Positions 17,456-27,267 of a DNA stretch of 64,000 nucleotides are shown here, in pieces. Every line of letters starts with the position of its first letter. The first letter of the stretch is position 1. The notes beneath the pieces are model-generated. The model made no database searches. It was not told the DNA's origin and saw only the letters and a list, made by a program, of their open reading frames with translations. Both the position numbers and the translations under genes were made by a program. The stretch is from AP-15 sp963703665. GTDB lineage: Bacteria; Pseudomonadota; Alphaproteobacteria; ATCC43930; CGMCC-115725. The stretch lies in contig CAVPFB010000010.1 in NCBI GenBank assembly GCA_963703665.1, forward strand, positions 1 to 64,000, in the 5' to 3' direction.

Positions 17456-17750
17456 TTACGCGTGCGGCGCACTCTGGTTCAGGCGGTCGCGCAGCTGCTT
17501 TCCGGTCTTGAAAAACGGAATGTGCTTTTCGGCGACCCGCACGCTGTCGCCGGTGCGCGGATTGCGGCCGACGCGGGCGTCGCGGCGCTTGACCGAAAAC
17601 GCACCGAAGCCGCGCAGCTCGACCCGGTCGCCGCGGGCGAGCGCCGCCGCGATCTCGTCAAAAATCGCGGTGACGATGACCTCGACGTCGCGCTGGTACA
17701 AGATGCGGATTGGTTTCGGACAGCTTCTGCACCAGCTCCGATTTGGTCAT
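17456..17750 (-). CDS. ihfB: integration host factor subunit beta, one frameshift
   Basis: IHF beta pairs with IHF alpha to bend DNA by about 160 degrees. The true start is ATG 17750, reading MTKSELVQKLSETNPHL. A one-base insertion near 17700 then shifts the frame, and YQRDVEVIVTAIFDEIAAAL continues in the other frame. GDRVELRGFGAFSVKRR and GRNPRTGDSVRV form the DNA-contacting beta arms. Restored length is about 97 residues, normal. Without correction the gene would be called 50 bp shorter, from an internal start at 17701. Confidence 0.9.
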
Positions 17751-17925
17751 CGTCCTCACCCCGCACCGCAAACGCGATCAGCCTGTCAAACCGCCCGGCG
17801 AGCGTCAAGCAGGAGGGCCGGCTCCGCCTCGCTCACGCGATCTCCTCTCGCGCAACGTCGGAGAAGAGGCCTGCGCGACGGGCCCGGTGAGCGAAGCCGG
17901 CGCAAAGCCTCGGCGGTGCGAAGCC

Positions 17926-19673
17926 TCAGCTCTTGTCTTCGGTCTCGTCCTGCCGCTCGGCGTCCTGACGGCGGGCGCGGTTGATCGCGGCGCCGAGGAT
18001 GTCGCCGAGACTGGCGCCCGAATCCGACGAGCCGAACTCGGCCATCGCGCGCTTCTCCTCGTCGACCTCGCGCGCCTTGATCGACAGCGCTGACCTTTCG
18101 CGTGGCGCGGTCGATCGTCGTGACCTTGGCGTCGACCTTTTCGCCGACGGCGAAACGGTCGGGCCGCTGCTCGCTGCGGTCGCGCGACAGCTCCGACTTG
18201 CGGATAAAACCGAGCAGCCCGTCGCCGACCGAGACTTCGACACCACCCTCGGTGATCCCGGCGACCGTGCCGGTGACGACCTCGCCCTTGCGCAGCTTGG
18301 ACATGCCGGCTTCGAACGGGTCGGCCTCGAGCTGTTTGATGCCGAGGCTGATGCGCTCCTTTTCGACATCGACATCGAGCACCTTGACGCGCACCACCTC
18401 GCCCTTGTGGTAGTTGTCGAGGGCGTCTTCGCCCGGATCGGTTCCAGTCGATGTCGGAGAGATGGACCATGCCGTCGATCTCGCCGGGCAGGCCGATGAA
18501 CAGCCCGAACTCGGTGATGTTGCGGATCTCGCCTTCGAGCTCGCTGCCGATCGGGTGCTCGTCGGCAAAGGCTGTCCCACGGATTGGCCAAGGTCTGCTT
18601 GAGGCCGAGGCTGATGCGCCGCTTCTGCGGATCGACATCGAGCACCATGACCTCGACCTCCTGGCTGGTCGAGACGATCTTGCCGGGATGCACGTTCTTT
18701 TTGGTCCAGCTCATTTCGGAGACGTGGACCAGCCCCTCGACCCCCGGCTCCAGTTCGACAAAGGCGCCGTAATCGGTGATGTTGGTGACGCGGCCGCGGA
18801 ACTTGGCGCCGGCCGGATATTTCAAGCTCGACGCCTTCCCACGGATCGGCTTCGAGCTGCTTCATGCCGAGCGAGATGCGTTGCGTCTCGGGGTTGAAGC
18901 GGATCACCTGAACCTTGACGTTCTGGCCGATGTTGAGCGCCTCGGAGGGATGGTTGATGCGCCGCCAGGCGATGTCGGTGACGTGCAGCAGACCGTCGAC
19001 CCCGCCGAGATCGACAAAGGCGCCGTAGTCGGTGATGTTCTTGACGACGCCGTTGAGGACCTGGCCTTCCTTGAGGCTGGCGACCAGCTCCGAACGCTGC
19101 TCGGCGCGGCTCTCCTCGAGCACGGCGCGGCGCGACACGACGATGTTGCCGCGCGAGCGGTCCATCTTCAGTATCTGAAACGGCTGCTGCGAGCCCAACA
19201 GCGGGGTGATGTCGCGCACCGGCCGGATGTCGACCTGGCTGCCCGGCAAAAAGGCGACGGCGCCGTTCAGATCGACGGTGAAGCCGCCCTTGACCCGGCC
19301 GAAGATCACTCCGGTCACCCGCTCGTTCGCCTGAAAGCTCTTTTTCGAGCAGGGTCCAGGCCTCTTCGCGGCGCGCCTTTTCGCGCGACAGCTGGGCCTC
19401 GCCGTTCTTGTCCTCCATTCGTTCGAGAAAGACCTCGACGGTGTCGCCGACATGGAGGCTCGGCTCGCCGCCGCCGGCGGCGAATTCCTTCAAGGGGACG
19501 CGGCCTTCGGATTTGAGGCCGACATCGATCAGCACCGCGTCGTTTTCGACGGCGATGACCCGACCCTTGACGACGGTGCCTTCGAGACCGTTGGCCATGC
19601 CCAGGGATTCATCGAGAAGTGCCGCGAAACTCTCTTTCGCAGACGCTTCCACGGTTTGTGTTGCCAGTGCCAT
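17926..19673 (-). CDS. rpsA: 30S ribosomal protein S1, at least five frameshifts
   Basis: S1 is an RNA-binding ribosomal protein needed to start translation of most mRNAs. ATG 19673 follows GAGGAGAAGG and opens MALATQTVEASAKESFAALL. Six S1 repeats are traceable: GTVVKGRVIAVENDAVLIDV; GVIFGRVKGGFTVDLNGAVA; NGVVKNITDYGAFVDLGGVD; GRVTNITDYGAFVELEPGVE; GEIRNITEFGLFIGLPGEID; GTVAGITEGGVEVSVGD. Neighbouring repeats lie in different frames, with changes near 19345, 18830, 18575, 18435 and 18085. An essential gene cannot carry this many, so they are sequence errors. Full length is about 580 residues. Confidence 0.93.
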
Positions 19674-19837
19674 TCCTTCTCCTCGACCCCGCATCGGTAA
19701 TTCAGCTCCGCCGGGATCGACGCGGAGCACGCAGCCGCCGGCATTTCGGGTGCCGCCGCATCGACCCGGCCCCGGAGTTGCGAGGGCCGGTCGCCGGCTG
19801 CTTGTCCGGGGACCTTACATCAATTCGCGGCGCAGCG

Positions 19838-20500
19838 TCAGCGCGAACCGGCGAGCGCCCGCGCGACAATGTCGGACGCGCGCGCCAACGCCATATCGGC
19901 GTCGAGCGTCGTCGTATCGATGACGACGGCGCCGGGCGCCGCGGTCAGCGGAGCAACCTCACGCCCGGCGTCGCGCGTGTCGCGTTCCTTCAATTCCTGC
20001 AAGACGTTCTTCGTATATAGCCGGCGGTCCCGCGCGCCCGCAACTCGTCGAGCCGGCGGCCGGCGCGCACTTCGGCGGCGGCGGTGACTAACAGCTTGAT
20101 GTCGGCTGCGGGCACACGACCGAGCCGATGTCGCGGCCGTCGAGCATCGCTCCGCGCGCCGGCGGCCGGCGGGTGCGCCGCGAAATTCCGCTGAAATTCG
20201 AGCAATGCTCCGGCGCACCGCCGGAATGGCGGCGACGACCGAGGATGCCCGGGCTGACGGCTTCGTCGCGCAGCCGCGGGTCCGCCAGCAGCGGCGCATC
20301 GACCGCGCCGGGCGGCAGCGCCGCCGTCGGCCGGGTCGGCCGCATCGCCGCCGCTGTCGAGGACGATAGCGCCGTCGCCCGATACAAGCGCGCCGGTGTC
20401 GAGATGGGCGAAGACCGAAACGTTCGGCGAGCCGCCGGCCGATCGTCCCCTTGCCGGATGCCGCCGGTCCGTCGATCGCGACGACGAAGGGCCGGCTCAG
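19838..20500 (-). CDS. cmk: (d)CMP kinase, several frameshifts
   Basis: Cmk phosphorylates CMP and dCMP. The P-loop region reads RPFVVAIDGPAASGKGTIGRRLAER (positions 20497-20423). After a frame change, HLDTGALYRATA follows. LLEFQRNFAAHPP, then DGRDIGSVVCP and ADIKLLVTAAAEVRA in further frames, and ELKERDTRDAGREVAPL plus DTTTLDADMALARAS at the end are all family blocks. At least four frame changes occur. The start codon is not clear: CTG 20500 or a corrupted ATG. It lies between aroA (with an inserted pair) and rpsA, as in related genomes. Confidence 0.87.
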   Translation of the reverse strand: MSRPFVVAIDGPAASGKGTIGRRLAERFGLRPSRHRRACIGRRRYRPRQRRRCGRPGRRRRCRPARSMRRCWRTRGCATKPSARASSVVAAIPAVRRSIARISAEFRGAPAGRRRAERCSTAATSARSCARSRHQAVSHRRRRSARRPPARRVAGARDRRLYTKNVLQELKERDTRDAGREVAPLTAAPGAVVIDTTTLDADMALARASDIVARALAGSR

Positions 20501-21390
20501 CTATCGCCTCGCCGGTGCGGCCCGGATATGCCCATCGGCATGCGGCCGGGACCGGCATCGCGACTGGGCCAGCCGGCTTCGCCATTCCCGGCATGGCCAT
20601 TGCCGGACCGGGTGCGGCAAAGGTCGGCAGCGCCCGCGGCGCCGCCACGACCACAAGGCCGTAGATCACCAGTGCCGCCGCGGTGCCGTACACCGTCATC
20701 CGTTCCCAGGCCAGCGATTTCTCGGCGAAGATGATCAGCGTGATCAGCGCCATCGCCGCGAGGTTCATGATGCCGAGCGGGAACAGCATCAACCATCAGG
20801 AGCCAGCAGCAGCCAAAGCAGGACCCGCCGTGCAGCAGGCCCATGCGCAGTGCGCCCAAGGAGCCGCCGCGCCACGACGTCAGAATAAAGCCGATCGGCG
20901 AGCGGCACTTCGACAGGCAGACATTCTTGAGCGGCGTCAGCTGATAGAGCCCGGCCGCGATCACCAGCGCGCCGCCGATGCGGGCGGCCATGGCTGCGGA
21001 CAGCCCGGTGCGCGCGGCGACGGCTTCCGCCGCGACGGCGCCCAAATAGGCGGCAATCCCCGCCGCCGCCCACATCAGCGTATAGCCCGCCACAAACAGC
21101 CAAGTCGAGACAAAAGCCTCGCCGCGCGCGCGCTTGCCGGATTGGATCCGATGAAAGGTCAGGATCATCGGCGCCGCCGTCGGAAACATCATCGCGACCA
21201 TCATGATCGTCCAGATCGCGAGGAACGCGGGCGCGGGCAGGCCCATCGTCGGCGAGGCCATCGCCATGCCCCGATCGGCACCCGCTTGCGCCAGGATCAG
21301 GGCCCAACATGCGGCCGCCGCCGTCAGCAGCATCAGCAGAACGAGGTTGCGCTGGGCAGACGGCGAGGCGAGCAAAGCGCGGCGCTGCAT
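20501..21390 (-). CDS. DUF2182 integral membrane protein, frameshifted
   Basis: This is a polytopic membrane protein of the DUF2182 family, sometimes described as a predicted metal-binding protein; biochemical function is unknown. The first part has FLAIWTIMMVAMMFPTAAPM, the block that defines the family, then TWLFVAGYTLMWAAAGIAAY and GLYQLTPLKNVCLSKCRSP with two cysteines. SLGALRMGLLHGGSCFGCCW adds three more. Near 20790 the frame changes and MNLAAMALITLIIFAEKSL continues. The C-terminus is poorly defined because several stops occur around 20500. It is 30 bp downstream of a DUF1326 gene; the pair often travels together. Confidence 0.8.
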
Positions 21391-21420
21391 TAATGTCCGT
21401 CCGCAGCGGTGGCGATCCGG

Positions 21421-22042
21421 CTAGTTCGACCAGCTGATCGGCGCATAATGGCCGTTCCTGCCCGGAATTGTCCCAGCGCATGCCATGAGTCGGCGAAACT
21501 GCTGCCCCGGCGGCCGACCGCGAGCGCCAGCCGGTCCGGCGCTACGGGGTGGCCGAGCGTCGTCCAGATCTCGCCGCTCGGGTGCATCGTCGGGATCGGC
21601 TCGACCGCCATCTGCATGATGCCGGGGATCTCCACCGAGCGGCTTTTCCTTGGATCGCATAACGGATCGGCACCTTCTTGACGCCGAGCTGGGCTGCCGA
21701 CCAGCGGTGCGAAGGCCGCCATCGGCCCGCCCTCGGCGCCGGTGAAGATGGCGCCGAGCGCCGCCGTCTGCTGATCGTCGGCACGTTCGTCGATATAGGC
21801 GGCGACCGCCCAGTTGCCGTCGGCCATCGGGCCGGGCGCATGCGCGGCCAGCACCACGTTGAGCTCGTCGAGCGCAACGTCGCCATAGCTACCCTGATCG
21901 ATGTGGAAGACGAGCGCCACGTCGCAGGCCCCCGCGGCTCGGCCGCGCCGTCAGTGGTGCCGCGGTCGAGGCCAGGCACGGACAGACCACGTCGCAGTTG
22001 CAGTTCTCGAAATAATCGCCGGTCGAGCTGCCATTTCGGCAT
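21421..22042 (-). CDS. DUF1326 domain protein, frameshifted
   Basis: This is a soluble protein of the DUF1326 family, function unknown. ATG 22042 opens MPKWQLD; with frame correction the next residues are a cysteine cluster of the type ENCNCDVVCPC. CDVALVFHIDQGSYGDVAL and GAIFTGAEGGPMAAFAPLVG are clear, and the end reads GRNGHYAPISWSN before TAG 21421. At least three frame changes occur. It directly precedes the DUF2182 gene, suggesting a joint role at the membrane, perhaps in metal handling by inference from the cysteines in both. Confidence 0.78.
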
Positions 22043-22153
22043 GGCTTCGCTCTCTCGTTGCCGTCGCCGCCCGCCCGCCCGCCTGCCTGCCTGCCTGATT
22101 TTGACGGGAGGCCCTGCCTGCGGTCAATCCGCCCAATCCCTCCCGAGGTTCGA

Positions 22154-23520
22154 TCAACCTGCGTCGCCGAAAGTCGCGCCGAGCCGGCTCATCAGCGGGA
22201 CGAAGTCCGGAAAGCTGGTCGCGATCGGCGCGCCGTCATCGATCCGCACCGGCTCGTTGGCAGCAAGCCCGAGCACCAGAAACGCCATCGCGATGCGGTG
22301 ATCGAGCCGGGTGGCGATCGTCGCCCCGCCGGCCGGGAAATTGCCGGCGCCCTCGACGATCAGATCGTCGCCCTCGACCGCGACCCGCACGCCGCAGCCG
22401 GCGAGCCCGCTCGCGATCGCCGCCAGCCGGTCGCTCTCCTTGACCCGCAGCTCGGCGAGCCCGCGCATGATGGTGCGGCCGCGCGCGCAGGCGGCGGCGA
22501 CGGCAAGGATCGGGTATTCGTCGATCATCCGGGCGCCCGCTCGGCCGGGATGTCGGCGCCGGTCAAGGCGCCGGCGCGGGCGCGCAGATCGGCGACCGGC
22601 TCGCCGCCCTCCTCGCGCTCGTTTAAGCAGGGCGATGTCGGCGCCCATCTCGCGCAGGCACTCGAGGAGGCCGGCGCGCAGCGGGTTGACGCCGACGCCC
22701 TCGATCCTCACCTCCGATCCCGGAACGAGCAGCGCCGCGACGAGCGGAAAGGCGGCCGAGGAAATATCGCCCGGCACCACGATCGGCGCCGCAGCGAGCT
22801 CGGGAAAGCCCTCGACCGTGATCCGCAGGCCGCCGCCTTCGGCCGGCTCGGTTGCGACCGTCGCGCCGAAGTGGCGCAGCATCCGCTCGGTGTGGTCGCG
22901 CGTCGCCTGCGGCTCGATCGACCGTCGTCAAGCCCGGGCGTGTTGAGCCCGGCCAGCAGCACCGCCGACTTGACCTGCGCCGACGGCACCGGCAGGCGAT
23001 AGTCGATCGGGACCGGGCTCTGCGGCGCCGGTCACGGCGAGCGGCAGCCGAGCGCCTTCGCGGGTCAGAGGAAATGCGCGCCGAACCGGCTCAGCGGCTC
23101 GGTGACGCGCCCCATCGGTCGGCGCCGCAGCGAGGCGTCGCCGGTGACAAAGGCCGTCAGCGGATGGGTGGCGAGGATGCCGAGCAGCAGCCGCGCCGAG
23201 GTCCCCGAATTGCCGAGGTCGAGCAGGTTTCCGGGCTCTGCCAGGCCGCCGACGCCGACCCCGTCGACGGTCCATCGGCCATCCCCGACGGGGGCCGGCG
23301 GCGGCGCCGAGCGCATTCAGTGCTGCCGGCGGTGGCGAGCACGTCCTCGCCTTCGAGCAGCCCGGTGATCTCGGTCCGGCCGACCGCGAGCGCACCCAGC
23401 ATCAGTGCGCGATGCGAGATCGACTTGTCGCCGGGCACGCGGGTGCTGCCGGCGAGCGGTATGCGGCGGCCGCGTCGCAGCGAGCGGCTGGGGCACAGGG
23501 GGCGAAGGCGGGTGGGCCAT
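22154..23520 (-). CDS. aroA: 3-phosphoshikimate 1-carboxyvinyltransferase (EPSP synthase), at least five frameshifts
   Basis: AroA adds enolpyruvate from PEP to shikimate-3-phosphate in aromatic amino-acid synthesis. From ATG 23520 the blocks in order are: STRVPGDKSISHRALMLGAL, GNLLDLGNSGTSARLLLGIL (the LGNSGTS motif), PSAQVKSAVLLAGLNTPG, IVVPGDISSAAFPLVAALLV, RMIDEYPILAVAAACARG, ELRVKESDRLAAIASGL and TRLDHRIAMAFLVLGL. The catalytic Lys, Asp and Glu positions appear intact, but consecutive blocks lie in different frames. Restored length is about 450 residues. Like rpsA and cmk, it must work in vivo, so the indels are probably artefacts. Confidence 0.92.
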
Positions 23521-23703
23521 GGCGGGCGGCAGCCTCGAAATCCGGGGTCGGCGGTTGCGGCGTCGGCACCGCCGGCCCATATGCGGAAGCCGTCGGGTCG
23601 CCGCTGCACAGATTTGCTTTTGACAGGGTGACGACGCTGTGGCAATGGCGCGTCGTCGGACCCCGGCGAACCTCTGCCCGACAAACCTTTAATGGAGTTG
23701 ACG

Positions 23704-24072
23704 GTGGCCAAGCCCGAATGGGGCACCAAACGGATCTGTCCGAGCTGCGGAACACGATATTACGATTTGCTGCGCAAGCCCGTGATCTGTCCGAAATGCA
23801 GCACCCCCTTTGATCCCGAGGCGTTTTTGAAGTCGCGCCGGGCGCGCCCGGCGGCACCCGTGGAGAAGGAGATTGCGCCGGCCGGCGCCGAAGAGCTCGA
23901 CGCCGATGTCGAGACCGAGGAGGCCGAGCCCGCCGGGGAAGAGGAGGAAGCGCTCCCGCTCGAGGAAGCGGAGGAGGAAGACGAGGAGCTGCTCGAAGAC
24001 GCCTCCGAGCTCGGCGAAGACGAGGACGATATGGCCGAGGTCATCGAAAACGTCGAAGAGGAGGAGCGCTGA
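23704..24072 (+). CDS. FYDLN-acid family zinc-ribbon protein (TIGR02300)
   Basis: This is a small acidic protein found almost only in Alphaproteobacteria; function unknown. Residues 1-40 have the zinc ribbon ICPSCGTRYYDL...VICPKC with two CxxC pairs. The rest is an extremely acidic tail (for example EEAEEEDEELLEDASELGED). GTG 23704 is preferred: GGAG lies 8 bases upstream, and the alternative ATG 23692 would contain that ribosome site. It diverges from aroA, a conserved arrangement, and precedes tRNA-Ala. Confidence 0.85.
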   Translation: MAKPEWGTKRICPSCGTRYYDLLRKPVICPKCSTPFDPEAFLKSRRARPAAPVEKEIAPAGAEELDADVETEEAEPAGEEEEALPLEEAEEEDEELLEDASELGEDEDDMAEVIENVEEEER

Positions 24073-24176
24073 GCTTGCCGTCGCCGGTGAGGCCGCAGTT
24101 TTTTGCTTGCCGGCGCTCGGAGGCGTTCACTATCCTGCGCGTCCGGGTTTCCGCGCCGTACAGCGCGAACGTGTCC

Positions 24177-24252
<76 letters not shown>

Positions 24253-24260
24253 ATAAATCA

Positions 24261-24286
24261 GGGCTTAGCCGGCAACGGCTAAGCCC
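24261..24286 (+). terminator. hairpin terminator after tRNA-Ala
   Basis: A perfect 11-base stem, GGGCTTAGCCG / CGGCTAAGCCC, with loop GCAA begins 9 bases after the tRNA. TTCT follows. A strong stem with a short T-tract fits an intrinsic terminator for the FYDLN-tRNA unit. Confidence 0.8.
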
Positions 24287-24401
24287 TTCTGGTCACCGGG
24301 GCCTGGCTCGGGGAGAGCCGCGCGGAGTACCCCCGACGGGGTCCGCCGCACCGCCGGTCCCTTGAGGACGCGTCGGTTTCGTCCCCGGCTGTGCGACAGA
24401 A

Positions 24402-24479
24402 TGGCGCGCCCGAGAGGAGTTCGAACCCCTAACCCCCAGATCCGTAGTCTGGTGCTCTATCCAATTGAGCTACGGGCGC
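24402..24479 (-). tRNA. tRNA-Arg(ACG)
   Basis: The minus-strand cloverleaf has acceptor GCGCCCG pairing with CGGGCGC, an encoded CCA, D arm GCTCAATTGGATAGAGC, and anticodon stem CCAGA/TCTGG with loop CTACGGA giving anticodon ACG (inosine-modified, reading CGU, CGC, CGA). At 78 bases it is one longer than usual and the T arm pairs slightly irregularly, possibly another single-base indel. Confidence 0.93.
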
Positions 24480-24639
24480 ATGCGGCGAAGCGAGCCGTCG
24501 GCGTTGGCGGCTACAACTACCCCGGCGGCGCCCGAAAAGGCAAGCCGGATCGGGGAGCGCGACATAGAGCGCACCGGCGGCGCGCGGCGCGGGCCGATAA
24601 TGGCGCACCCGGCATCGGCAAACCGAAAGTGGTCGAGAC

Positions 24640-25872
24640 ATGAACCCCGAGACAGGCGTTCTCGATAAGGCGGACGCCGACGATCCGGCGACCCGGCCCT
24701 CCGTGACGCTGCTGCCGGCGCGGCACAAGCGCGCCGAACTGGGGCACCCGTGGATCTACGCCAACGAGGTGCGGATGGACGAGGCGGCCCGCGCGCTCGC
24801 GCCCGGCGCTCTCGTCACCCTGCGCCGCGCCGATGACAGCGCGCTCGGAGTGGCGATGTTCAACCCGCATTGTCTGTTGGCTGCGCGCCTCTTCGACCGC
24901 GATGCCGGCCGGCCGGTCGGCCGGCGCTTTCTCGCCCGCCGGCTGGAACGCGCGCTGCGGCTGCGCCAGCGCCTGTTCGTGGCGCCCTATTACCGCCTCG
25001 TCCATGCCGAGGCCGACGGCCTGCCTGGCTTGGTCGTCGACCGCTATGGCGAGGTCACGGTGGTGCAGTCGAATGCTGCCGGCATGGCCGGGATCGAGCC
25101 GCTCGTCGTCGATGCGCTCGCGGCACTGCTGCAGCCGCGGGCGATCGTGCTGCGCAACGACAGCCCGGTGCGCGCGCAAGAGGGCCTGCCGCTGGAGACG
25201 CGGGTGGCCCTGGGCGCCCTCGACGAACAAGTTCTCGTCCACGAAGGCGGCGCCGTGTTCCCGGTCGACCCGCTCGCCGGACAGAAGACCGGCTGGTTTT
25301 TCGATCAACGCGACAGTCGCAGCGCGATCGCCGGCCTGGCGCATGGAGCGCGTGTCCTCGACCTCTATTGTTGCACCGGCGGGTTCGGAGTTCAGGCGGC
25401 GCATGCCGGCGCCGCCGCGGTGCTCGGCGTCGACCGATCCGAGCCGGCGCTCGCTTTGGCGGCCGAGGCGGCGGAGCTGAACGCGGTCGACGGCGTCTGC
25501 GCCTTTCGCCGCGCCGAGGTGTTTGGCGAAGCGGCCAGGCTCGCTGCTGCCGGCGAGCGCTTCGACATCGTCATCGCCGACCCGCCGGCCTTCGCCAAAT
25601 CGCGCAAGGAGGTGCCGGCGGCGCTGCGCGGCTATCGCAAGCTGGCGCGGCTGGCCGCATCGCTGGCCGCCCGCGAAGGCCTTCTGTTCCTCGCTTCGTG
25701 CTCCTACAATGTCGGCGCCACGGAATTCGCCGAGGCGGTGCGGCGCGGGCTCGCCGATGCCGGCCGCAGCTTCCGCATCCTGCGCCATGCCGGCGCCGGG
25801 CTGGATCACCCGGTTCATCCCGCGCTCCCGGAAACCGCCTATCTCAAGGCGACGACGCTGGCGCTCGACTGA
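24640..25872 (+). CDS. class I SAM-dependent rRNA methyltransferase (RlmI-like)
   Basis: This is a cytosine-C5 rRNA methyltransferase of the RlmI/YccW type. Residues 20-100 form the PUA RNA-binding domain (RHKRAELGHPWIYANEV). The central EEHD-like region has HAEADGLPGLVVDRYG. The Rossmann domain has LDLYCCTGGFGVQAAHAG, motif IV IADPPAFAKS, and the catalytic cysteine in ASCSYNVG. Length is 410 residues. Its 3' end overlaps the convergent histidine kinase gene by 29 bases. The target base is not deducible here; relatives modify C1962 of 23S rRNA. Confidence 0.88.
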   Translation: MNPETGVLDKADADDPATRPSVTLLPARHKRAELGHPWIYANEVRMDEAARALAPGALVTLRRADDSALGVAMFNPHCLLAARLFDRDAGRPVGRRFLARRLERALRLRQRLFVAPYYRLVHAEADGLPGLVVDRYGEVTVVQSNAAGMAGIEPLVVDALAALLQPRAIVLRNDSPVRAQEGLPLETRVALGALDEQVLVHEGGAVFPVDPLAGQKTGWFFDQRDSRSAIAGLAHGARVLDLYCCTGGFGVQAAHAGAAAVLGVDRSEPALALAAEAAELNAVDGVCAFRRAEVFGEAARLAAAGERFDIVIADPPAFAKSRKEVPAALRGYRKLARLAASLAAREGLLFLASCSYNVGATEFAEAVRRGLADAGRSFRILRHAGAGLDHPVHPALPETAYLKATTLALD

Positions 25873-27250
25873 TCACGGCGGCGCGCTCGGCGGCAGTCGG
25901 CAGGGTCAAGCGAAAGATGGTGCCGGCGCCGGTGCTGCCGACCAAGGTCAGATCGCCGCCATGCGCACGCACCAGTTCGCGGGCGATCGCGAGACCGAGG
26001 CCGCTGCCGCCGCGGCGGGCCGAGCCGAAAAACGGTCGGAACAGGTTTTCACGCGCCTTGGGCGGCAGGCCATGGCCGTTATCGGCCACATCGATCGTAA
26101 CCGATCCGTTGTCGCGCGCCGCCGTGAAACGCAGCCGCCGCGCCCCGGCCTCGAGCGCGTTCCGAGCGAGGTTCAACAGCACCCGGTAGAGCTGATCGCG
26201 GTCGGCCTCGACCTCGAGATCGGCCGGGATCGTGCAGTCGACTGCCAGATCGTGCTCGGAAACCGCGAGGCCGGAGCCGATCTCGTCGATCAGCTTCCCA
26301 AGGCGAAACCGGCTCGGCGCCAGTGGTGCGGCGCCCTCGCGCGAAAAATCGAGGGTGCGCGTGCACAACGCCGCGGCGCGGTCGATCGCTTCGATCAGCC
26401 GCGGCAGGATACGGCGCACCTCGGGCGCCGCACTCGAGGTCAATCCGTCGGTGACCAGCCGCGCCGTCGCCAGGATGTTGCGCAAATCGTGATTGATCTT
26501 GGTAACCGCGGTGCCGAGCGCCGCCAACCGCGCGCGCTGGCCCAAGGCCCGGCGCACGGTCTCCTGCATGATCGCAAGCTCGCGCTCGGCGACGCCGATC
26601 TCGTCCTTTCGGCGGCCCGCCGCGATCATCCGCGAACCGTCCTCGGGGCCTTCGCGGAACTCGATCATGCTCGCGGTCAGCCGCCGCATCGGCCGCACCA
26701 GCAGCCATTGCAGGCTCAGATAAACGAGTGCCGCGGCGACCAGCGAGATCACGATCGACAATTCGAGGATCCGAACGCCGAAGCCCCACATCTCGGCCCG
26801 CAACGGCGCCTCGTCGAGCAGCACCTCGACCGTCTCGCCGCTGCCGGTCGGCGACGGGCCGAGCACCCGCAGAATGCGATTGCCGCCGTGAAACAGCGCG
26901 CCGAACGAGCCGCGAATGGCGCCGATCATGCTGGGATGGGTCAGGTCGATCGTCAGATCCGCCTTTGGCGGCACCGGACGGTCGAGCATCAGCACCACGC
27001 CGTCGGCGCGGTGCAGGATCACGCCATGAGCGCCGACCTGGGCGAGCAACCGGTCGACGAGACGGCGGTCGAGCCGCCCGGTCGGGCTCGCCTCGAGCGC
27101 CAAGGTCGCGAGCTCGCCGGCGGCCAGGTGGTTCTCGAAATAGGTCATGCGAAAGCGCGCGACCGACGGCACAAAAATCAACACTTCGCCGACCATCACA
27201 AAAAAAATGGTCAGCACGAGAAGACGGGCCGACAGGCTCCGGAGCAGCAC
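25844..27250 (-). CDS. membrane sensor histidine kinase
   Basis: The protein is 468 residues. One membrane segment lies at residues 8-28 and a second at about 165-190, enclosing a periplasmic sensor of about 135 residues. A HAMP-like linker (WLLVRPMRRLTASMIEFR) follows. The phosphoacceptor block is TKINHDLRNILATARL, then N box NLARNALEAGARRL, G1 DVADNGHGLPP and G2 GSGLGLAIARELVRAHGG. No response regulator is adjacent. It starts 18 bp after the upstream flavoprotein gene, so the two are probably co-transcribed, hinting at a redox-related signal by inference only. Confidence 0.9.
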   Translation of the reverse strand: MLLRSLSARLLVLTIFFVMVGEVLIFVPSVARFRMTYFENHLAAGELATLALEASPTGRLDRRLVDRLLAQVGAHGVILHRADGVVLMLDRPVPPKADLTIDLTHPSMIGAIRGSFGALFHGGNRILRVLGPSPTGSGETVEVLLDEAPLRAEMWGFGVRILELSIVISLVAAALVYLSLQWLLVRPMRRLTASMIEFREGPEDGSRMIAAGRRKDEIGVAERELAIMQETVRRALGQRARLAALGTAVTKINHDLRNILATARLVTDGLTSSAAPEVRRILPRLIEAIDRAAALCTRTLDFSREGAAPLAPSRFRLGKLIDEIGSGLAVSEHDLAVDCTIPADLEVEADRDQLYRVLLNLARNALEAGARRLRFTAARDNGSVTIDVADNGHGLPPKARENLFRPFFGSARRGGSGLGLAIARELVRAHGGDLTLVGSTGAGTIFRLTLPTAAERAAVISRAPASSP

Positions 27251-27267
27251 GGGAAATCGTCCGCGTT

